Shown here in pieces: positions 6,975 to 17,441 of a stretch of 64,000 bases of DNA. The notes beneath the pieces were generated by a model. It saw only the letters and a program-made list of their open reading frames with translations, had not been told where the DNA came from and made no database searches. Numbering within the stretch: the stretch's first letter is position 1; every line of letters begins with the position of its first letter. A program made the translations under genes and the position numbers. Origin of the DNA: Pseudomonas frederiksbergensis (GTDB lineage: Bacteria; Pseudomonadota; Gammaproteobacteria; Pseudomonadales; Pseudomonadaceae); contig NZ_MOBR01000004.1 of the NCBI RefSeq assembly GCF_003732705.1, positions 248,001 to 312,000 on the forward strand, read 5' to 3'.

Positions 6975-7851
6975 GGCGATAGAACCTATCCAGTAAGCCC
7001 GGGAGCGCCGCGCGCCAGGCGCGGGGCTTGATCCCGAAGGTGTGCAGAATTTTCTTGCAAGCCAGCACCGCGTGTTGCGGCTCTTCGGCAGCGTCGGGCC
7101 GTGCGGCGTGAGCCTGGGCGGTCGGCGCGTCGATGGCCAGTTCATGCAGGTTGCGCGCTTCGGTGATGATCGCCTGCCCCAATGCCAGCGGCGTGGTCGC
7201 CTCATGTCCGGCGTAATGATAGGTGCCCCAAAGCGGCGCTGCACAATCGAGTTGCTTGAGCACCGAGATGATCACCCGGGCCGCGTCGTCCACGGGCGTC
7301 GGATTGCCCCGGCGGTCGTCAGCCATCAGCAATTCTTCCGGGGTCTCGGCCCGGGCGAGGAAACGCCCGAGGGTGCCGTCGGGGCTGTCGTCGAGCAGCC
7401 AGCCGAAGCGCAACAACACGTGTTGCGGGCAGGTAGCGCGTACGCTTTGTTCGATCCGCCATAAGGCCTGACCGCGCAGGCCCAAGGGCACCGGCTCGTC
7501 TTTTTCGCTGTAGGCCGTGGCCCGGGAGCCGTCGAACACGCGATAGCTCGAGGGTTGCAGCAAAACGATGTTGTGATGCTGGCACAGTTCAGCCAGACGC
7601 TCGACCGCCCGTTCCTGCCCGGCCAGACGCTGTTCGCTGACTGTCTCCGCCTGGAACCAGTCGAAATAATAGGCGAGGTTGATCAGCGCGTCCGGGCGGG
7701 TGTCGTCGAGCAGTTGCGTCAGGCTCGCGGCATCCCAGCCGTCTTGTGGTGGGCGGGGGGCGAGGAAACCGATGTCTTCCTCCGCACCGAGGCGAATCAG
7801 CGCCTGCCCAAGGGCATTTCCGCCGCCCAGTAACATAAGGCGCATTCGCAT
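6967..7851 (-). CDS. Degenerate dTDP-4-dehydrorhamnose-reductase-like SDR protein
   Basis: A 294-residue protein of the RmlD/extended-SDR fold. It keeps a glycine-rich N terminus (LLGGGNALGQALIRLG) and the SSYRVFDG strand, but the region where RmlD has its catalytic YxxxK reads PLGLRGQALW (about residues 122-131), with no Tyr or Lys at those places. It probably binds a nucleotide but does not catalyse the usual reduction. It is the first gene of a two-gene operon and overlaps the epimerase start. The start is uncertain: ATG at 7851 or 7845, neither with a strong ribosome-binding site. The same gene pair follows oprG in P. aeruginosa as I recall. Confidence 0.75.
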   Translation of the reverse strand: MRMRLMLLGGGNALGQALIRLGAEEDIGFLAPRPPQDGWDAASLTQLLDDTRPDALINLAYYFDWFQAETVSEQRLAGQERAVERLAELCQHHNIVLLQPSSYRVFDGSRATAYSEKDEPVPLGLRGQALWRIEQSVRATCPQHVLLRFGWLLDDSPDGTLGRFLARAETPEELLMADDRRGNPTPVDDAARVIISVLKQLDCAAPLWGTYHYAGHEATTPLALGQAIITEARNLHELAIDAPTAQAHAARPDAAEEPQHAVLACKKILHTFGIKPRAWRAALPGLLDRFYRHG

Positions 7852-8152
7852 AGAGTCAGCAGGCCCAGTCTGATTGGAACAATGGCTTAATCGACACCGC
7901 CCGCAGGCAATATCGTCGATAGATGCCGGAATCGTTGCATTTTGCGGGTTTAGTGCGCAACCGTCATCCGTAAAGTGTAGATCGCCGGGTTTTGCGCTGC
8001 CTGTTCTGGCCTCTTCGCGGGCAAGCCTCGCTCCTACAGGGGGCGGTGGCGCTTTTGTAGGAGCGAGGCTTGCCCGCGAGGAGGCCATCAGCATCGACAC
8101 AGATCCCCAGCGGTACTTGCATCTTCCCCACCCCGCCCGCATAAATTACTGC
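7852..8152. other. Divergent intergenic region with a REP pair
   Basis: A 301-bp gap between the minus-strand SDR operon and plus-strand lhr. It contains an inverted REP pair (8014-8084) and otherwise unremarkable sequence that must hold both promoters. An open frame continuous with lhr extends back across it, but it runs through the REP elements and is not considered coding. Confidence 0.7.
8014..8084. repeat. Inverted REP pair upstream of lhr
   Basis: TTCGCGGGCAAGCCTCGCTC (from 8014) and its inverted partner (8057-8080) are separated by a 19-bp loop. They belong to the same REP family as the other GTAGGAGC elements in the window. Confidence 0.92.
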
Positions 8153-11100
8153 ATGAACCTGCCCATCCCCGCCGACAGCGCCCTGGCCGGCTTCCATCCC
8201 GCCGTCAGTGCCTGGTTCAGCCATACCTTCCCGACGGTCACCGCCGCCCAGGCCCGGGCGTGGCCGTTGATTCGTCAGCGCCGCTCGACGCTGATCGCCG
8301 CGCCCACCGGTTCCGGCAAAACCCTCACCGCATTCCTCGCCGTGCTGGATGACCTGTTTCATCAGGGCCTGGAAAACGGCGGTCACCTGCCCGACGAAAC
8401 CCTGGTGGTCTATGTCTCGCCGCTCAAGGCGTTATCCAACGACATCCAGATCAACCTGCAAAACCCGCTGGCCGGCATCACCGAGCAATTGCGCGTGATG
8501 GGGCTGCCCGAATTGCAGATCAACACCGCCGTGCGCACCGGCGACACGCCGCAAAAAGACCGCTCGGCGATGCGCAAGAACGCGCCGCACATTCTGGTGA
8601 CCACCCCGGAATCCCTTTACGTGCTGCTCGGTTCCGACTCCGGGCGAAAAATGCTCGGCACCACCCGCACGGTGATCGTCGACGAAATCCACGCCATCGC
8701 CGCCAGCAAACGCGGCAGTCACCTGGCGTTGAGTCTGGAGCGCTTGCAGGCGTTGTGTGCCGAGCCGTTGATGCGTATCGGCCTGTCCGCCACGCAAAAA
8801 CCCATCGAAGCGGTGTCGCGCTTTCTGGTTGGCCGAGACCGTGAATGCGACATCATCGACATCGGCCACGCCCGCCCACGGGACCTGGGCATCGAAGTGC
8901 CGCCGGTGCCGCTCTCGGCAGTGATGGCCAACGACGTCTGGGAACTGGTCTACGACCGCCTCGCCGCCCTCGCCCGCGAACACCGCACCACGCTGATTTT
9001 CGTCAACACCCGGCGTCTGGCTGAACGCCTGAGCCGACACCTGAGCGAGCGCCTCGGTAAAGAAGCCGTGGCCGCACACCACGGCAGTCTGGCCAAGGAA
9101 TTTCGCCTCGACGCCGAACAGCGGCTCAAGCGCGGCGACCTGCAAGTGTTGATCGCCACGGCCTCGCTGGAATTGGGTATCGATATCGGTGACGTTGATC
9201 TGGTGTGCCAGATTGCCTCGCCGCGCTCGATTGCCGGGTTTCTGCAACGGGTTGGCCGGTCCGGGCATCAGGTCGGCGGCACGCCCAAGGGCCGGTTGTT
9301 CGCTACCACCCGCGACGATTTGATCGAATGCGCCGCGTTGCTCGACTGCGTGCGCCGGGGCGAACTCGACACTTTGCTGATCCCGGTCGCACCGCTGGAC
9401 GTGCTGGCCCAGCAAATCATCGCCGAGGTCAGTTGCCAGGAGTGGCAGGAAGACGCGCTGCTGGAACTGTTCCGCCGCGCCTCGCCCTACGCCAACCTCG
9501 ATGAAAAACACTACCAGGCGCTGCTGAAAATGCTCGCCGAGGGCTACAACGGTCGCCAGGGCATGCGTAGCGCTTATCTGCACCGTGACGCCGTCAGTCG
9601 CACTTTGCGCGGGCGCCGAGGCGCCAAACTGACGGCAGTCACCAGCGGCGGCACCATCCCGGACAACGCCGACTACAGCGTGGTGCTGGAACCCCAAGGG
9701 CTGAACATCGGCAGCGTCAACGAAGACTTTGCGGTGGAAAGCATTGCTGGGGATATCTTTCAACTCGGCAACACCTCGTACCGCATCCTGCGGGTCGACA
9801 CCGGCAAGGTCCGGGTCGAGGATGCCCAGGGCCAGCCGCCGACCATTCCATTCTGGCTCGGCGAAGCACCGGGGCGTAGCGCGGAACTGTCGTTCGCCGT
9901 GGCGCGTCTGCAAGCGCAACTCGATGACCTGCTTGGCGCCACACCCGGCAACCTGCAACCGGCGATTGACTGGCTCACCGACACCCTCGGCCTCAACCTC
10001 GCCAGCGCCGATCAACTGGTGGATTACCTGGCCCGCGCGCGCCTGACACTCGGTGCATTGCCATCTCAAGACACGTTGCTGATGGAGCGGTTTTTCGACG
10101 AGTCCGGCGGCACGCAACTGATCATTCACACGCCGTTCGGCAGCCGCATCAATCGCGCCTGGGGCCTGGCCCTGCGCAAGCGCTTCTGCCGCACCTTCAA
10201 CTTCGAATTGCAGGCCGCCGCCAGCGAAGACGCGATCGTGCTGTCGCTGTCCACCAGCCACAGTTTCGAACTGGATGACGTCTGGCGCTACCTGCACAGC
10301 AACAGCGCCGAGCACCTGCTGATTCAAGCCGTACTGGAGGCGCCGCTGTTCGGCGTACGCTGGCGCTGGAATGCCGGGGTCGCCCTGGCGTTGCCGCGCT
10401 ACACCGGCGGGCGCAAAGTCGCGCCGCAGATCCAGCGCATGAAAAGTGAAGACCTGATCGCCAGCGTGTTTCCCGATCAGATTGCCTGCGTGGAAAACCT
10501 CGCCGGTGAACGGGAGGTTCCCGAGCATCCGCTGGTGGAGCAGACCCTCGACGACTGCTTACATGAAGCCATGGACGCGGAAGGTTGGCTCGCGCTGTTG
10601 CGCCGCATGGAAAGCGGCGACGTCCGCCTGATCAGCCGCGACCTGCCGGCGCCGTCGCCGCTGGCAGCGGAAATCCTCAGCGCCCGGCCCTACACCTTTC
10701 TCGACGACGCGCCGCTGGAAGAACGCCGCACCCAAGCGGTGCTCAATCGGCGCTGGAGCGATCCGCAATCCACCGACGACCTCGGCGCGCTGGATGCCGA
10801 AGCGATTCAAGCGGTGCGCGACGAAGCCTGGCCGGCGCCCACCGGTGTGGATGAAATGCATGAAGCGTTGATGAGTCTTTCGTGCATTGCCGACGCCGAA
10901 GCTCAAGCCAATCCGCATTGGCTCGAATGGCTGAACGCCCTGGCCGACAGTGGGCGCGCCAGCCGTTTGCAGATCGATCACGGGCAATCCCTGTGGTTGG
11001 CGCTGGAGCGACTGACGTGCTTGCAGGCGATTTATCCACAGGCGATTTTGCTGCCGCCACTGGAAGCGTTGCCCGGTTTCAATGAGCCCTGGGAAACCGA

Positions 11101-12478
11101 TGACGCGGTGCTGGAAATGATTCGTGCGCGGCTCAGCGGGTTTGGTCCGCTGCCGTTGCAGGCGATTGCCGAACCGCTGGGATTACCGGCGGCTCAGGTC
11201 ACTCAAGCCCTGGCGCAACTGGAGCGCGAAGGCTACGTGCTGCGTGGCCTGTTTACGCCGGGCATTGATCAAGACGAATGGTGCGAACGGCATCTGCTGG
11301 CGCGGATTCATCGCTACACGGTCAAGCGTCTGCGCCGGGAAATCGAACCGGTGGCGCTGCAGGATTTCATGCGGTTTCTGTTCGACTGGCAGCATCTGTC
11401 CCCTGCAACCCAAGGTCAGGGCAGCGCGGTGTTGCCATCGATTGTCAGTCAGTTCGAGGGCTACCCCGCCGCCGCATCGGCGTGGGACAGCGACATCCTG
11501 CCGGCGCGGCTCAAGGACTATTCGCCGAGTTGGCTGGATGACCTGTGCCGCAGCGGCAAACTGGTGTGGACGCGCCTGACCGCGCACAACAAAAGCGCCA
11601 GCACGGCGTTGCGCAGTACGCCAATTGTGTTGCTGCCGCGCAGTCAGGTCGGGTTGTGGAGCGGCTTGACCGAGCAGACACCAGTCAACGAACTGTCGCC
11701 GAAGACGCAAAAAGTGTTCGAAGCGCTGAGCCAGCACGGCGCGTTGTTTTTCGATGAGTTGATTCACGAAGCGCATCTGTTGCGCGCAGAACTGGAAATC
11801 GCCTTGCAGGAGCTGGTGGGCGCCGGGCTGGTGAATGCCGACAGCTTTGCGGGGCTGCGAGCGCTGATCACGCCTGCGAGCAAACGCCAGCAACGCAGCA
11901 GTCGTCGCGGGCGCGGCGCATTTGTCGGTGGCATGGACGATGCCGGGCGCTGGGCCTTATTGCGACGCGGGCCGCCGGCGCCGGTTGTGGATAACAAACG
12001 TCCGCCGCCAACGCCCAGCGACACCCTGGAACACATCGCCATGACCCTGCTGCGCCGCTACGGCGTGGTGTTCTGGCGCTTGCTGGAACGCGAGGCGGAC
12101 TGGCTGCCGAGCTGGCGCGAATTGCTCCGCACCTTTCATCGGCTGGAGGCGCGGGGCGAGATCCGTGGCGGGCGGTTTGTCAGTGGTCTGGCGGGTGAAC
12201 AATTTGCGTTGCCGGAGGCAATTCCCTTACTGCGAGAAGTGCGGCGCCGGCCCCATGACGGGAGTCTGGTGGCGGTGTGTGGGGTTGATCCGCTGAACCT
12301 GGCGGGCACGTTGTTGCCAGGGGTGAAAGTGCCGGCGTTGGCGAGTAATCGGTTGGTGTATCGGGATGGGGTTCCTGTGGCGGCGGAGATTGCCGGCAAG
12401 CAGGTTTTTTGGTTGGAGCTGGATCAATTGGGGTCTACCGAACTACACAACAAACTCACCCGACACCATTACCTGTAG
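8153..12478 (+). CDS. lhr: Large helicase-related protein Lhr
   Basis: A 1441-residue superfamily 2 3'-5' helicase. Motif I APTGSGKT is at residues 50-57, motif II DEIH at 177-180, motif III LSATQ at 211-215, and motif [10 protein letters not shown] at 365-372. Behind the two RecA domains come the winged-helix/Lhr-core region and the very long C-terminal extension that distinguishes full-length bacterial Lhr from the short archaeal type. Lhr unwinds DNA and DNA:RNA hybrids and has been linked to DNA repair. The start [14 protein letters not shown] was chosen over in-frame upstream codons that would cross REP elements. Its TAG stop is formed by the first bases of a REP element. Confidence 0.93.
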   Translation: MNLPIPADSALAGFHPAVSAWFSHTFPTVTAAQARAWPLIRQRRSTLIAAPTGSGKTLTAFLAVLDDLFHQGLENGGHLPDETLVVYVSPLKALSNDIQINLQNPLAGITEQLRVMGLPELQINTAVRTGDTPQKDRSAMRKNAPHILVTTPESLYVLLGSDSGRKMLGTTRTVIVDEIHAIAASKRGSHLALSLERLQALCAEPLMRIGLSATQKPIEAVSRFLVGRDRECDIIDIGHARPRDLGIEVPPVPLSAVMANDVWELVYDRLAALAREHRTTLIFVNTRRLAERLSRHLSERLGKEAVAAHHGSLAKEFRLDAEQRLKRGDLQVLIATASLELGIDIGDVDLVCQIASPRSIAGFLQRVGRSGHQVGGTPKGRLFATTRDDLIECAALLDCVRRGELDTLLIPVAPLDVLAQQIIAEVSCQEWQEDALLELFRRASPYANLDEKHYQALLKMLAEGYNGRQGMRSAYLHRDAVSRTLRGRRGAKLTAVTSGGTIPDNADYSVVLEPQGLNIGSVNEDFAVESIAGDIFQLGNTSYRILRVDTGKVRVEDAQGQPPTIPFWLGEAPGRSAELSFAVARLQAQLDDLLGATPGNLQPAIDWLTDTLGLNLASADQLVDYLARARLTLGALPSQDTLLMERFFDESGGTQLIIHTPFGSRINRAWGLALRKRFCRTFNFELQAAASEDAIVLSLSTSHSFELDDVWRYLHSNSAEHLLIQAVLEAPLFGVRWRWNAGVALALPRYTGGRKVAPQIQRMKSEDLIASVFPDQIACVENLAGEREVPEHPLVEQTLDDCLHEAMDAEGWLALLRRMESGDVRLISRDLPAPSPLAAEILSARPYTFLDDAPLEERRTQAVLNRRWSDPQSTDDLGALDAEAIQAVRDEAWPAPTGVDEMHEALMSLSCIADAEAQANPHWLEWLNALADSGRASRLQIDHGQSLWLALERLTCLQAIYPQAILLPPLEALPGFNEPWETDDAVLEMIRARLSGFGPLPLQAIAEPLGLPAAQVTQALAQLEREGYVLRGLFTPGIDQDEWCERHLLARIHRYTVKRLRREIEPVALQDFMRFLFDWQHLSPATQGQGSAVLPSIVSQFEGYPAAASAWDSDILPARLKDYSPSWLDDLCRSGKLVWTRLTAHNKSASTALRSTPIVLLPRSQVGLWSGLTEQTPVNELSPKTQKVFEALSQHGALFFDELIHEAHLLRAELEIALQELVGAGLVNADSFAGLRALITPASKRQQRSSRRGRGAFVGGMDDAGRWALLRRGPPAPVVDNKRPPPTPSDTLEHIAMTLLRRYGVVFWRLLEREADWLPSWRELLRTFHRLEARGEIRGGRFVSGLAGEQFALPEAIPLLREVRRRPHDGSLVAVCGVDPLNLAGTLLPGVKVPALASNRLVYRDGVPVAAEIAGKQVFWLELDQLGSTELHNKLTRHHYL

Positions 12479-12564
12479 GAGCGAGGCTTGCCCGCGAAGG
12501 CAATCTGTCAGTCAACATCTTTATTGGCTGTGACGACCTCTTCGCGGGCAAGCCTCGCTCCTAC
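12475..12564. repeat. Inverted REP pair overlapping the lhr stop codon
   Basis: GTAGGAGCGAGGCTTGCCCG begins at 12475 and the inverted core ends at 12564. The TAG within the GTAGG of the first core is the termination codon of lhr. Confidence 0.93.
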
Positions 12565-12574
12565 AGATGACCGC

Positions 12575-12680
12575 GATCGTTCCCACGCTCCGCGTGGTAA
12601 CGCCTCCCCGGACGCTCTGCGTCCGCTTTGGGACGCGGAGCGTCCCGGGCTGCATTCCCACGCAGAGCGTGGGAACGATC
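12575..12680. repeat. 106-bp GATCGTTCCCACGCTC element, copy A
   Basis: A compound palindrome with outer arms GATCGTTCCCACGC/GCGTGGGAACGATC and an inner GGACGCTCTGCGTCC/GGGACGCGGAGCGTCCC pair. I find a single base difference from copy B at 14908-15013, which lies in the same orientation on the other side of the mechanosensitive channel gene. Confidence 0.93.
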
Positions 12681-12696
12681 AACGATCAGTGGGGGG

Positions 12697-14817
12697 TTAT
12701 TGGGTACGCGGCTGATCCGGCAACAACACCGGCGAATTCTCCGGCGTTGGGCCCTCCTCTTCCACTCCATCCACCACCCGATGCGGCATCAAAACCTGCT
12801 GTGGATAAGTCTGTGCGAAGTGCACCCACGGGCTGTTATCCACAAGCTTTTTCAAGCGCTGGTTGAATGCCCGGCTCACCGCATATTGCCCGCCCGACAC
12901 CGTGCGGAACTGCGCCGTCAGCACCACACCGTTGAGGTCCATTTTGTCGACGCCGAAGACGTCCAGCGGCCCTTGCAGGTTGTACTTGAGGAACGCATCG
13001 TCGCGGATCGAATCCCCGGCCTCACGGATCAGCTCGATGGCCTTGTCCACATCAGTGTCATAGGTGAACTGCACCGAGAAGAACGCATAGGCAAATTGCC
13101 GTGATTGGTTGGTCACAGCCTTGATCTGCCCGAATGGCACCGAATGCACAAACCCCTTGCCGTCGCGCAGGCGCAAGGTGCGAATGGTCAGCCCTTCGAC
13201 AGTACCGGCGTGGCCGGAGTCGAGCACCACCCAGTCGCCGATCGACAGGGTGTCTTCGATGATGATGAACAGCCCGGTGATCACGTCCTGCACCAGTTGC
13301 TGCGAACCGAAACCGATAGCCAAACCGACCACCCCGGCACCGGCCAGCAACGGCGCGACGTTGATCCCGAGGTTAGCCATGGTGGTGATCGCGCAGATCA
13401 CCACCAGGATGATTTTGATCGCGTTGCGCAGCAGCGGCAGGATGGTTTTTACCCGCGTACTCGGTTGCCGTGCCGAGCGTTTGCTGACCGGCGGCTTCAG
13501 CGCTTCCTGAATCGCCGTATCGAGCACCACCCACAACAGCCAGGTCACCAGGAAGATCAGGCCAATGCTGCTCAGCGCATTACCGATCGCTCGCCCCACC
13601 GAGTTTTGCTCGGCGAACTCGAACAGCGAAACGCCCCAGATGCGACCAAGGATTTCGATGAACGCCACCGCCATGACGATCCGCAACAAGGCATGCAGCA
13701 AGCTGAGAAAGCGATCCTTATAGGCACTGCTGCGCTGGAATTTTTCGATTTTCCGGGACTTGAACAGGTGCTGGAAAATCGTGCTCAGGAACACCGTGGC
13801 GATCAACAGGATCGTGGTGAACAGCGCGCAGCGCAGGGCTTTTTGATTGTCCTCGCCGACACCGATCAGGTTGATCGCCGAGACCATCACCATCAGCAAA
13901 ATCGGCCAGTACCAGAGCCCGGAAAAAATGCGCAGGGATTCTTGCAGCGACGGTTGTTTGAGGCGCTGGGCCAAGGGGCGATTGCGGATCAGATGCGCCA
14001 CCGGGCGTCTCAGGCGGATGACCAGATAACCGAAGATGATCGAGGCAAACAGCCCGGTGAATACTGCGACGCTGCTGGTGATATTGCCGCCCAATTGCCG
14101 GGCGATCTGTGGACTGGTCAACGCATCGCTGAGCGCCGCCAGAAAGCCGATCAGGAACAGCGGTTTGGGGCAGTAGTCGCGAATGATCTGCACCGCCGGG
14201 CGCTTGTGGCCGGTGTTGAACATGACGACCACGCAAAGCAGCATCGAGGTCGAGAAAATGCCGCTGCTGGTGGCGTAGGCAAAACACAGTGCCAACGCCC
14301 GCCCCGCCGAGGCTTGCAGGAAGTGACTGACGTAGAGGGTCAACGGCAGGCAGATCACGGCGGGCAGCGTGTAGGGCAGCAAATATCCGAGCAGGTCCTG
14401 GCTGCGTTGGCGGGTACGCAACCAACGGTTTTGGCTCAGGCGTTTGGCGGCAATGCCGCCGAGCACGGTGAGCAAGGCAAAAGTGCCGAGCCAGACGCCG
14501 GACAGCATCAGGAAATCGCCGGTCACGCTCCAGCCGGAACGCGCCGAGGGCTGGTTGACCAGTTTGTCGACTTCATCGGCCGCCCGATCCGCCCGCACGC
14601 GCCAGGCGTCCACCAGGTTATCGTTGAGGTCGAGTTTGTCCTGCACGTCGTCGATGCTGGAACTGATGGCCCCCAACAACCCGCCCTGGACGATGGGTTC
14701 AGGCTTGGCCGGCGCCTCGGCTGTAGCGGGAACACCCGGCAGCGTGGCGGCTTCAAGCTCGCTGCTGCCCAGAATCAGCAACGCCCCCAGTAGTATCGCG
14801 GTCTTGAACTTGAACAA
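12697..14817 (-). CDS. Large mechanosensitive channel of the MscS family
   Basis: A 706-residue inner-membrane protein. It has a signal-like N terminus (FKFKTAILLGALLILGSSELEAA), a periplasmic coiled segment (about residues 40-95), a long stretch of about ten hydrophobic helices, then the MscS pore and beta domain marked by LLAGAGVVGLAIGFGSQQLV and IIEDTLSIGDWVVLDSG. This is the architecture of multi-helix MscS homologues such as YbiO, which open on hypo-osmotic shock. A TTG start at 14817 is chosen because AAGGAG lies 9 bases upstream and the signal peptide follows; upstream in-frame codons would run into a repetitive element. The gene is alone, with near-identical 106-bp repeats on either side. 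Confidence 0.87.
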   Translation of the reverse strand: MFKFKTAILLGALLILGSSELEAATLPGVPATAEAPAKPEPIVQGGLLGAISSSIDDVQDKLDLNDNLVDAWRVRADRAADEVDKLVNQPSARSGWSVTGDFLMLSGVWLGTFALLTVLGGIAAKRLSQNRWLRTRQRSQDLLGYLLPYTLPAVICLPLTLYVSHFLQASAGRALALCFAYATSSGIFSTSMLLCVVVMFNTGHKRPAVQIIRDYCPKPLFLIGFLAALSDALTSPQIARQLGGNITSSVAVFTGLFASIIFGYLVIRLRRPVAHLIRNRPLAQRLKQPSLQESLRIFSGLWYWPILLMVMVSAINLIGVGEDNQKALRCALFTTILLIATVFLSTIFQHLFKSRKIEKFQRSSAYKDRFLSLLHALLRIVMAVAFIEILGRIWGVSLFEFAEQNSVGRAIGNALSSIGLIFLVTWLLWVVLDTAIQEALKPPVSKRSARQPSTRVKTILPLLRNAIKIILVVICAITTMANLGINVAPLLAGAGVVGLAIGFGSQQLVQDVITGLFIIIEDTLSIGDWVVLDSGHAGTVEGLTIRTLRLRDGKGFVHSVPFGQIKAVTNQSRQFAYAFFSVQFTYDTDVDKAIELIREAGDSIRDDAFLKYNLQGPLDVFGVDKMDLNGVVLTAQFRTVSGGQYAVSRAFNQRLKKLVDNSPWVHFAQTYPQQVLMPHRVVDGVEEEGPTPENSPVLLPDQPRTQ

Positions 14818-14907
14818 AACGCGGAGCTCCTTGCGAAGGGTCTGTAAGGAACTGATCGGCAAATGGCCGGCAAGTTCGGTTTTGGCCGCGAGATAACTCC
14901 ACAACCC

Positions 14908-15013
14908 GATCGTTCCCACGCTCTGCGTGGTAACGCCTCCCCGGACGCTCTGCGTCCGCTTTGGGACGCGGAGCGTCCCGGGCTGCATTCCCACGCAGAG
15001 CGTGGGAACGATC
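14908..15013. repeat. 106-bp GATCGTTCCCACGCTC element, copy B
   Basis: Near-identical to copy A (12575-12680) and in the same orientation. It lies in the divergent gap between the MscS-type gene and the MFS gene. Confidence 0.93.
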
Positions 15014-15114
15014 TTTGCGCACAGATCAAATATCAAATGCCCATCCCTGTATTTTTCCGTACAACCCAATCCTCGACACTGCGCTCCATCAAATAACCCA
15101 CCGGAGTTGCAGTC

Positions 15115-16317
15115 ATGCCCATTGCCTTGCTCGCGCTGACCCTCAGCGCCTTTGCCATCGGGACGACCGAGTTCGTCATCGTAGGCCTGTTACCCACCAT
15201 CGGCGCCGACCTCGGGGTCAGCCTGCCGTCCGCCGGCCTGCTGGTCAGCCTCTACGCCCTGGGCGTGGCCATCGGCGCGCCGGTGCTGACCGCCCTCACC
15301 GGCAAAGTCCCGCGCAAATTGTTGCTGCTGTCGCTGATGGTGCTGTTTACCCTCGGCAACTTGCTGGCCTGGAAAGCGCCGAGTTATGAATCGCTGATCA
15401 TTGCGCGGATCGTCACCGGCCTGGCCCACGGGGTGTTTTTCTCGATTGGCTCGACCATCGCCACCAGCCTGGTGCCGAAGGAAAAAGCCGCCAGCGCGAT
15501 TGCGATCATGTTCACCGGCCTCACCGTGGCGCTGGTCACCGGCGTGCCGTTGGGGACGTTTATCGGTCAGCATTTCGGCTGGCGTGAAACCTTCCTCGCC
15601 GTATCGGCGCTGGGTGTGATCGCGTTTATCGGCAGCCTGATTTATGTGCCGAAAAACATTACCCACAGCAAACCCGCGTCCTTGCTGGAACAACTGCAAG
15701 TGCTCAAACAACCGCGCCTGCTGCTGGTGTATGCCATGACGGCGGTCGGTTACGGCGGCTCGTTCATCGCTTTCACGTTCCTGGCACCGATTCTTCAGGA
15801 CATCTCCGGCTTCAGCGCCAGCACTGTCAGCCTGGTGCTGCTGGTCTACGGCATCTCGGTAGCGGTGGGTAACATCTGGGGCGGCAAACTGGCGGACAAA
15901 CGCGGGCCGATCAGCGCGTTGAAAATCATCTTCGCCCTGCTCGCCGCCGTGCTGTTTGTGTTGACCTTCACCGCCGGTAATCCATGGCTGGCCCTGGCCA
16001 CTGTGCTGGTGTGGGGTGCGGTGGCCTTCGGCAACGTGCCGGGCCTGCAGGTGTATGTGGTGCGTCAAGCCGAGCATCACACCCCGAATGCGGTGGACGT
16101 GGCCTCGGGCCTGAACATCGCGGCGTTTAACCTGGGGATTGCCGGGGGTGCGTGGGGCGGTGGTTTGATCGTGGCGAATATGGGGTTGATTCATACCACT
16201 TGGATCGGTGGGTTGGTGGTGTTGGTGGCCCTGGCGTTGACCATGTGGAGTGGGCGGCTTGATCGACTGGGTCCTGTCTACGCCGAAAGCTCAACACGCG
16301 TCGTCGCCGGTCACTGA
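15115..16317 (+). CDS. MFS transporter (DHA1 family, AraJ/YdhP-like)
   Basis: A 400-residue, twelve-helix major facilitator protein. The N terminus TEFVIVGLLPTI is typical of the AraJ/YdhP/purine-exporter branch, and the loop after helix 2 is reduced (LTGKVPRKLL). The central loop LVPKEKAASAIAIMFTG and the helix-5 motif TGVPLGTFIGQHFGWRETF match drug/metabolite:H+ antiporters. The substrate is unknown; export of small metabolites, nucleosides or drugs is possible. A GGAG site lies nine bases before the ATG. The gene is monocistronic, flanked by a 106-bp repeat upstream and a REP pair downstream. Confidence 0.88.
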   Translation: MPIALLALTLSAFAIGTTEFVIVGLLPTIGADLGVSLPSAGLLVSLYALGVAIGAPVLTALTGKVPRKLLLLSLMVLFTLGNLLAWKAPSYESLIIARIVTGLAHGVFFSIGSTIATSLVPKEKAASAIAIMFTGLTVALVTGVPLGTFIGQHFGWRETFLAVSALGVIAFIGSLIYVPKNITHSKPASLLEQLQVLKQPRLLLVYAMTAVGYGGSFIAFTFLAPILQDISGFSASTVSLVLLVYGISVAVGNIWGGKLADKRGPISALKIIFALLAAVLFVLTFTAGNPWLALATVLVWGAVAFGNVPGLQVYVVRQAEHHTPNAVDVASGLNIAAFNLGIAGGAWGGGLIVANMGLIHTTWIGGLVVLVALALTMWSGRLDRLGPVYAESSTRVVAGH

Positions 16318-16325
16318 TTGCTTTT

Positions 16326-16414
16326 GTAGGAGCGAGGCTTGCCCGCGAAGACGGCGGCACATACAGCATAGATGTGACCGGTGGACCGCTATCGCGAGCA
16401 AGCTTTGCTCCTAC
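16326..16414. repeat. Inverted REP pair after the MFS gene
   Basis: A GTAGGAGCGAGGCTTGCCCG core and an inverted variant core (GCGAGCAAGCTTTGCTCCTAC) enclose a 45-bp spacer in the gap before the DUF72 operon. Confidence 0.92.
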
Positions 16415-16514
16415 AGGTGTGATGCGTTGCGTATGTACCGTCCGTAGCCCCGTCGAAACTTTCTCGTTTGCCCGACAGTCATCCAAAAATGGCGGGCAAA
16501 CGACGGGAGGACAC

Positions 16515-17441
16515 ATGGCGGCGATTCATATCGGTATTTCCGGCTGGCGCTACACACCATGGCGCGGGGGGTTCTACCCGAAGGGGCTGACCCAGAAGCG
16601 CGAATTGCAATTCGCCTCACGAGCGGTCAACAGCATCGAAATCAATGGATCGTTCTACGCCCTGCAACGGCCTGCACGCTATCTTCAGTGGTACGACGAA
16701 ACCCCACAGGGCTTCGTCTTCAGCGTCAAGGCCCCGCGTTTCATCACCCACATCCGGCGCCTGCGGGACATCCACATTCCCTTGGCTAATTTCTTTGCCT
16801 CCGGGGTGCTGGAGCTCAAGGAAAAACTCGGCCCGATCCTCTGGCAATTCCCGCCGAGCTTCAAATTCGACGCCGAGCTGTTCGAACACTTCCTCGAACA
16901 ATTGCCCCACAACACCGAGCAAGCCGCCGCCCTCGCCCGCCAGCATGATTCGCACTTGCACGGCCACGCCAGCCTGAAGGCCCACGGTAAAAAAACCCTG
17001 CGCCACGCCGTGGAAATTCGCCATGAAAGTTTCGTCGATCCGGTCTTCACCCGCCTGCTACGACGCTACAACACCGCTCTGGTGATCGCCGACACCGCCG
17101 GTAAATGGCCGTACCGCGAAGACCTCACCAGCGATTTCGTCTACTTGCGCCTGCACGGTGCCGAAGAGTTGTACGCCAGCGGCTACACACCCCAGGCGCT
17201 GAAACGCTGGGGCGACCGGATCGAGGCCTGGAACCACGGCCAACAACCGACTGACCCGCATCTGATCGCGCCACGCCAAAAACCCAAAGTGCGCAAATCC
17301 CGGGAAGTGTTCTGCTATTTCGACAACGACATCAAAGTCCGCGCGCCCTTCGACGCCCGCAGCCTGCTTGAACGCTTTGATCTCGACAAAGACCTCGCCA
17401 CCCGCCCCGGCGAACCCGCCGCCGAAGGAGTGCTGTCATGA
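16515..17441 (+). CDS. DUF72 domain protein
   Basis: A 308-residue protein with a complete DUF72 domain, a TIM-barrel-like fold of unknown activity. Visible markers are [17 protein letters not shown] at the N terminus, [19 protein letters not shown] and [16 protein letters not shown]72 has structural resemblance to sugar-phosphate isomerase/endonuclease IV-type barrels, but no reaction is established. The ATG follows a GGGAGG site. Its stop overlaps the start of the EEP gene by four bases (ATGA), tying it to a phospholipid-synthesis operon, which the E. coli ybhP-clsB-ybhN set lacks. Confidence 0.88.
   Translation: MAAIHIGISGWRYTPWRGGFYPKGLTQKRELQFASRAVNSIEINGSFYALQRPARYLQWYDETPQGFVFSVKAPRFITHIRRLRDIHIPLANFFASGVLELKEKLGPILWQFPPSFKFDAELFEHFLEQLPHNTEQAAALARQHDSHLHGHASLKAHGKKTLRHAVEIRHESFVDPVFTRLLRRYNTALVIADTAGKWPYREDLTSDFVYLRLHGAEELYASGYTPQALKRWGDRIEAWNHGQQPTDPHLIAPRQKPKVRKSREVFCYFDNDIKVRAPFDARSLLERFDLDKDLATRPGEPAAEGVLS

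Noticed and set aside
7874..8152. N-terminal extension of lhr
   Set aside because: The open frame runs back through two REP cores and has no homology expected of Lhr; the MNLPIPAD start is in the usual place.
14818..15069. N-terminal extension of the MscS-type protein to an upstream ATG
   Set aside because: It would be encoded by the 106-bp repeat and would bury the signal peptide; a TTG with a good ribosome-binding site fits better.
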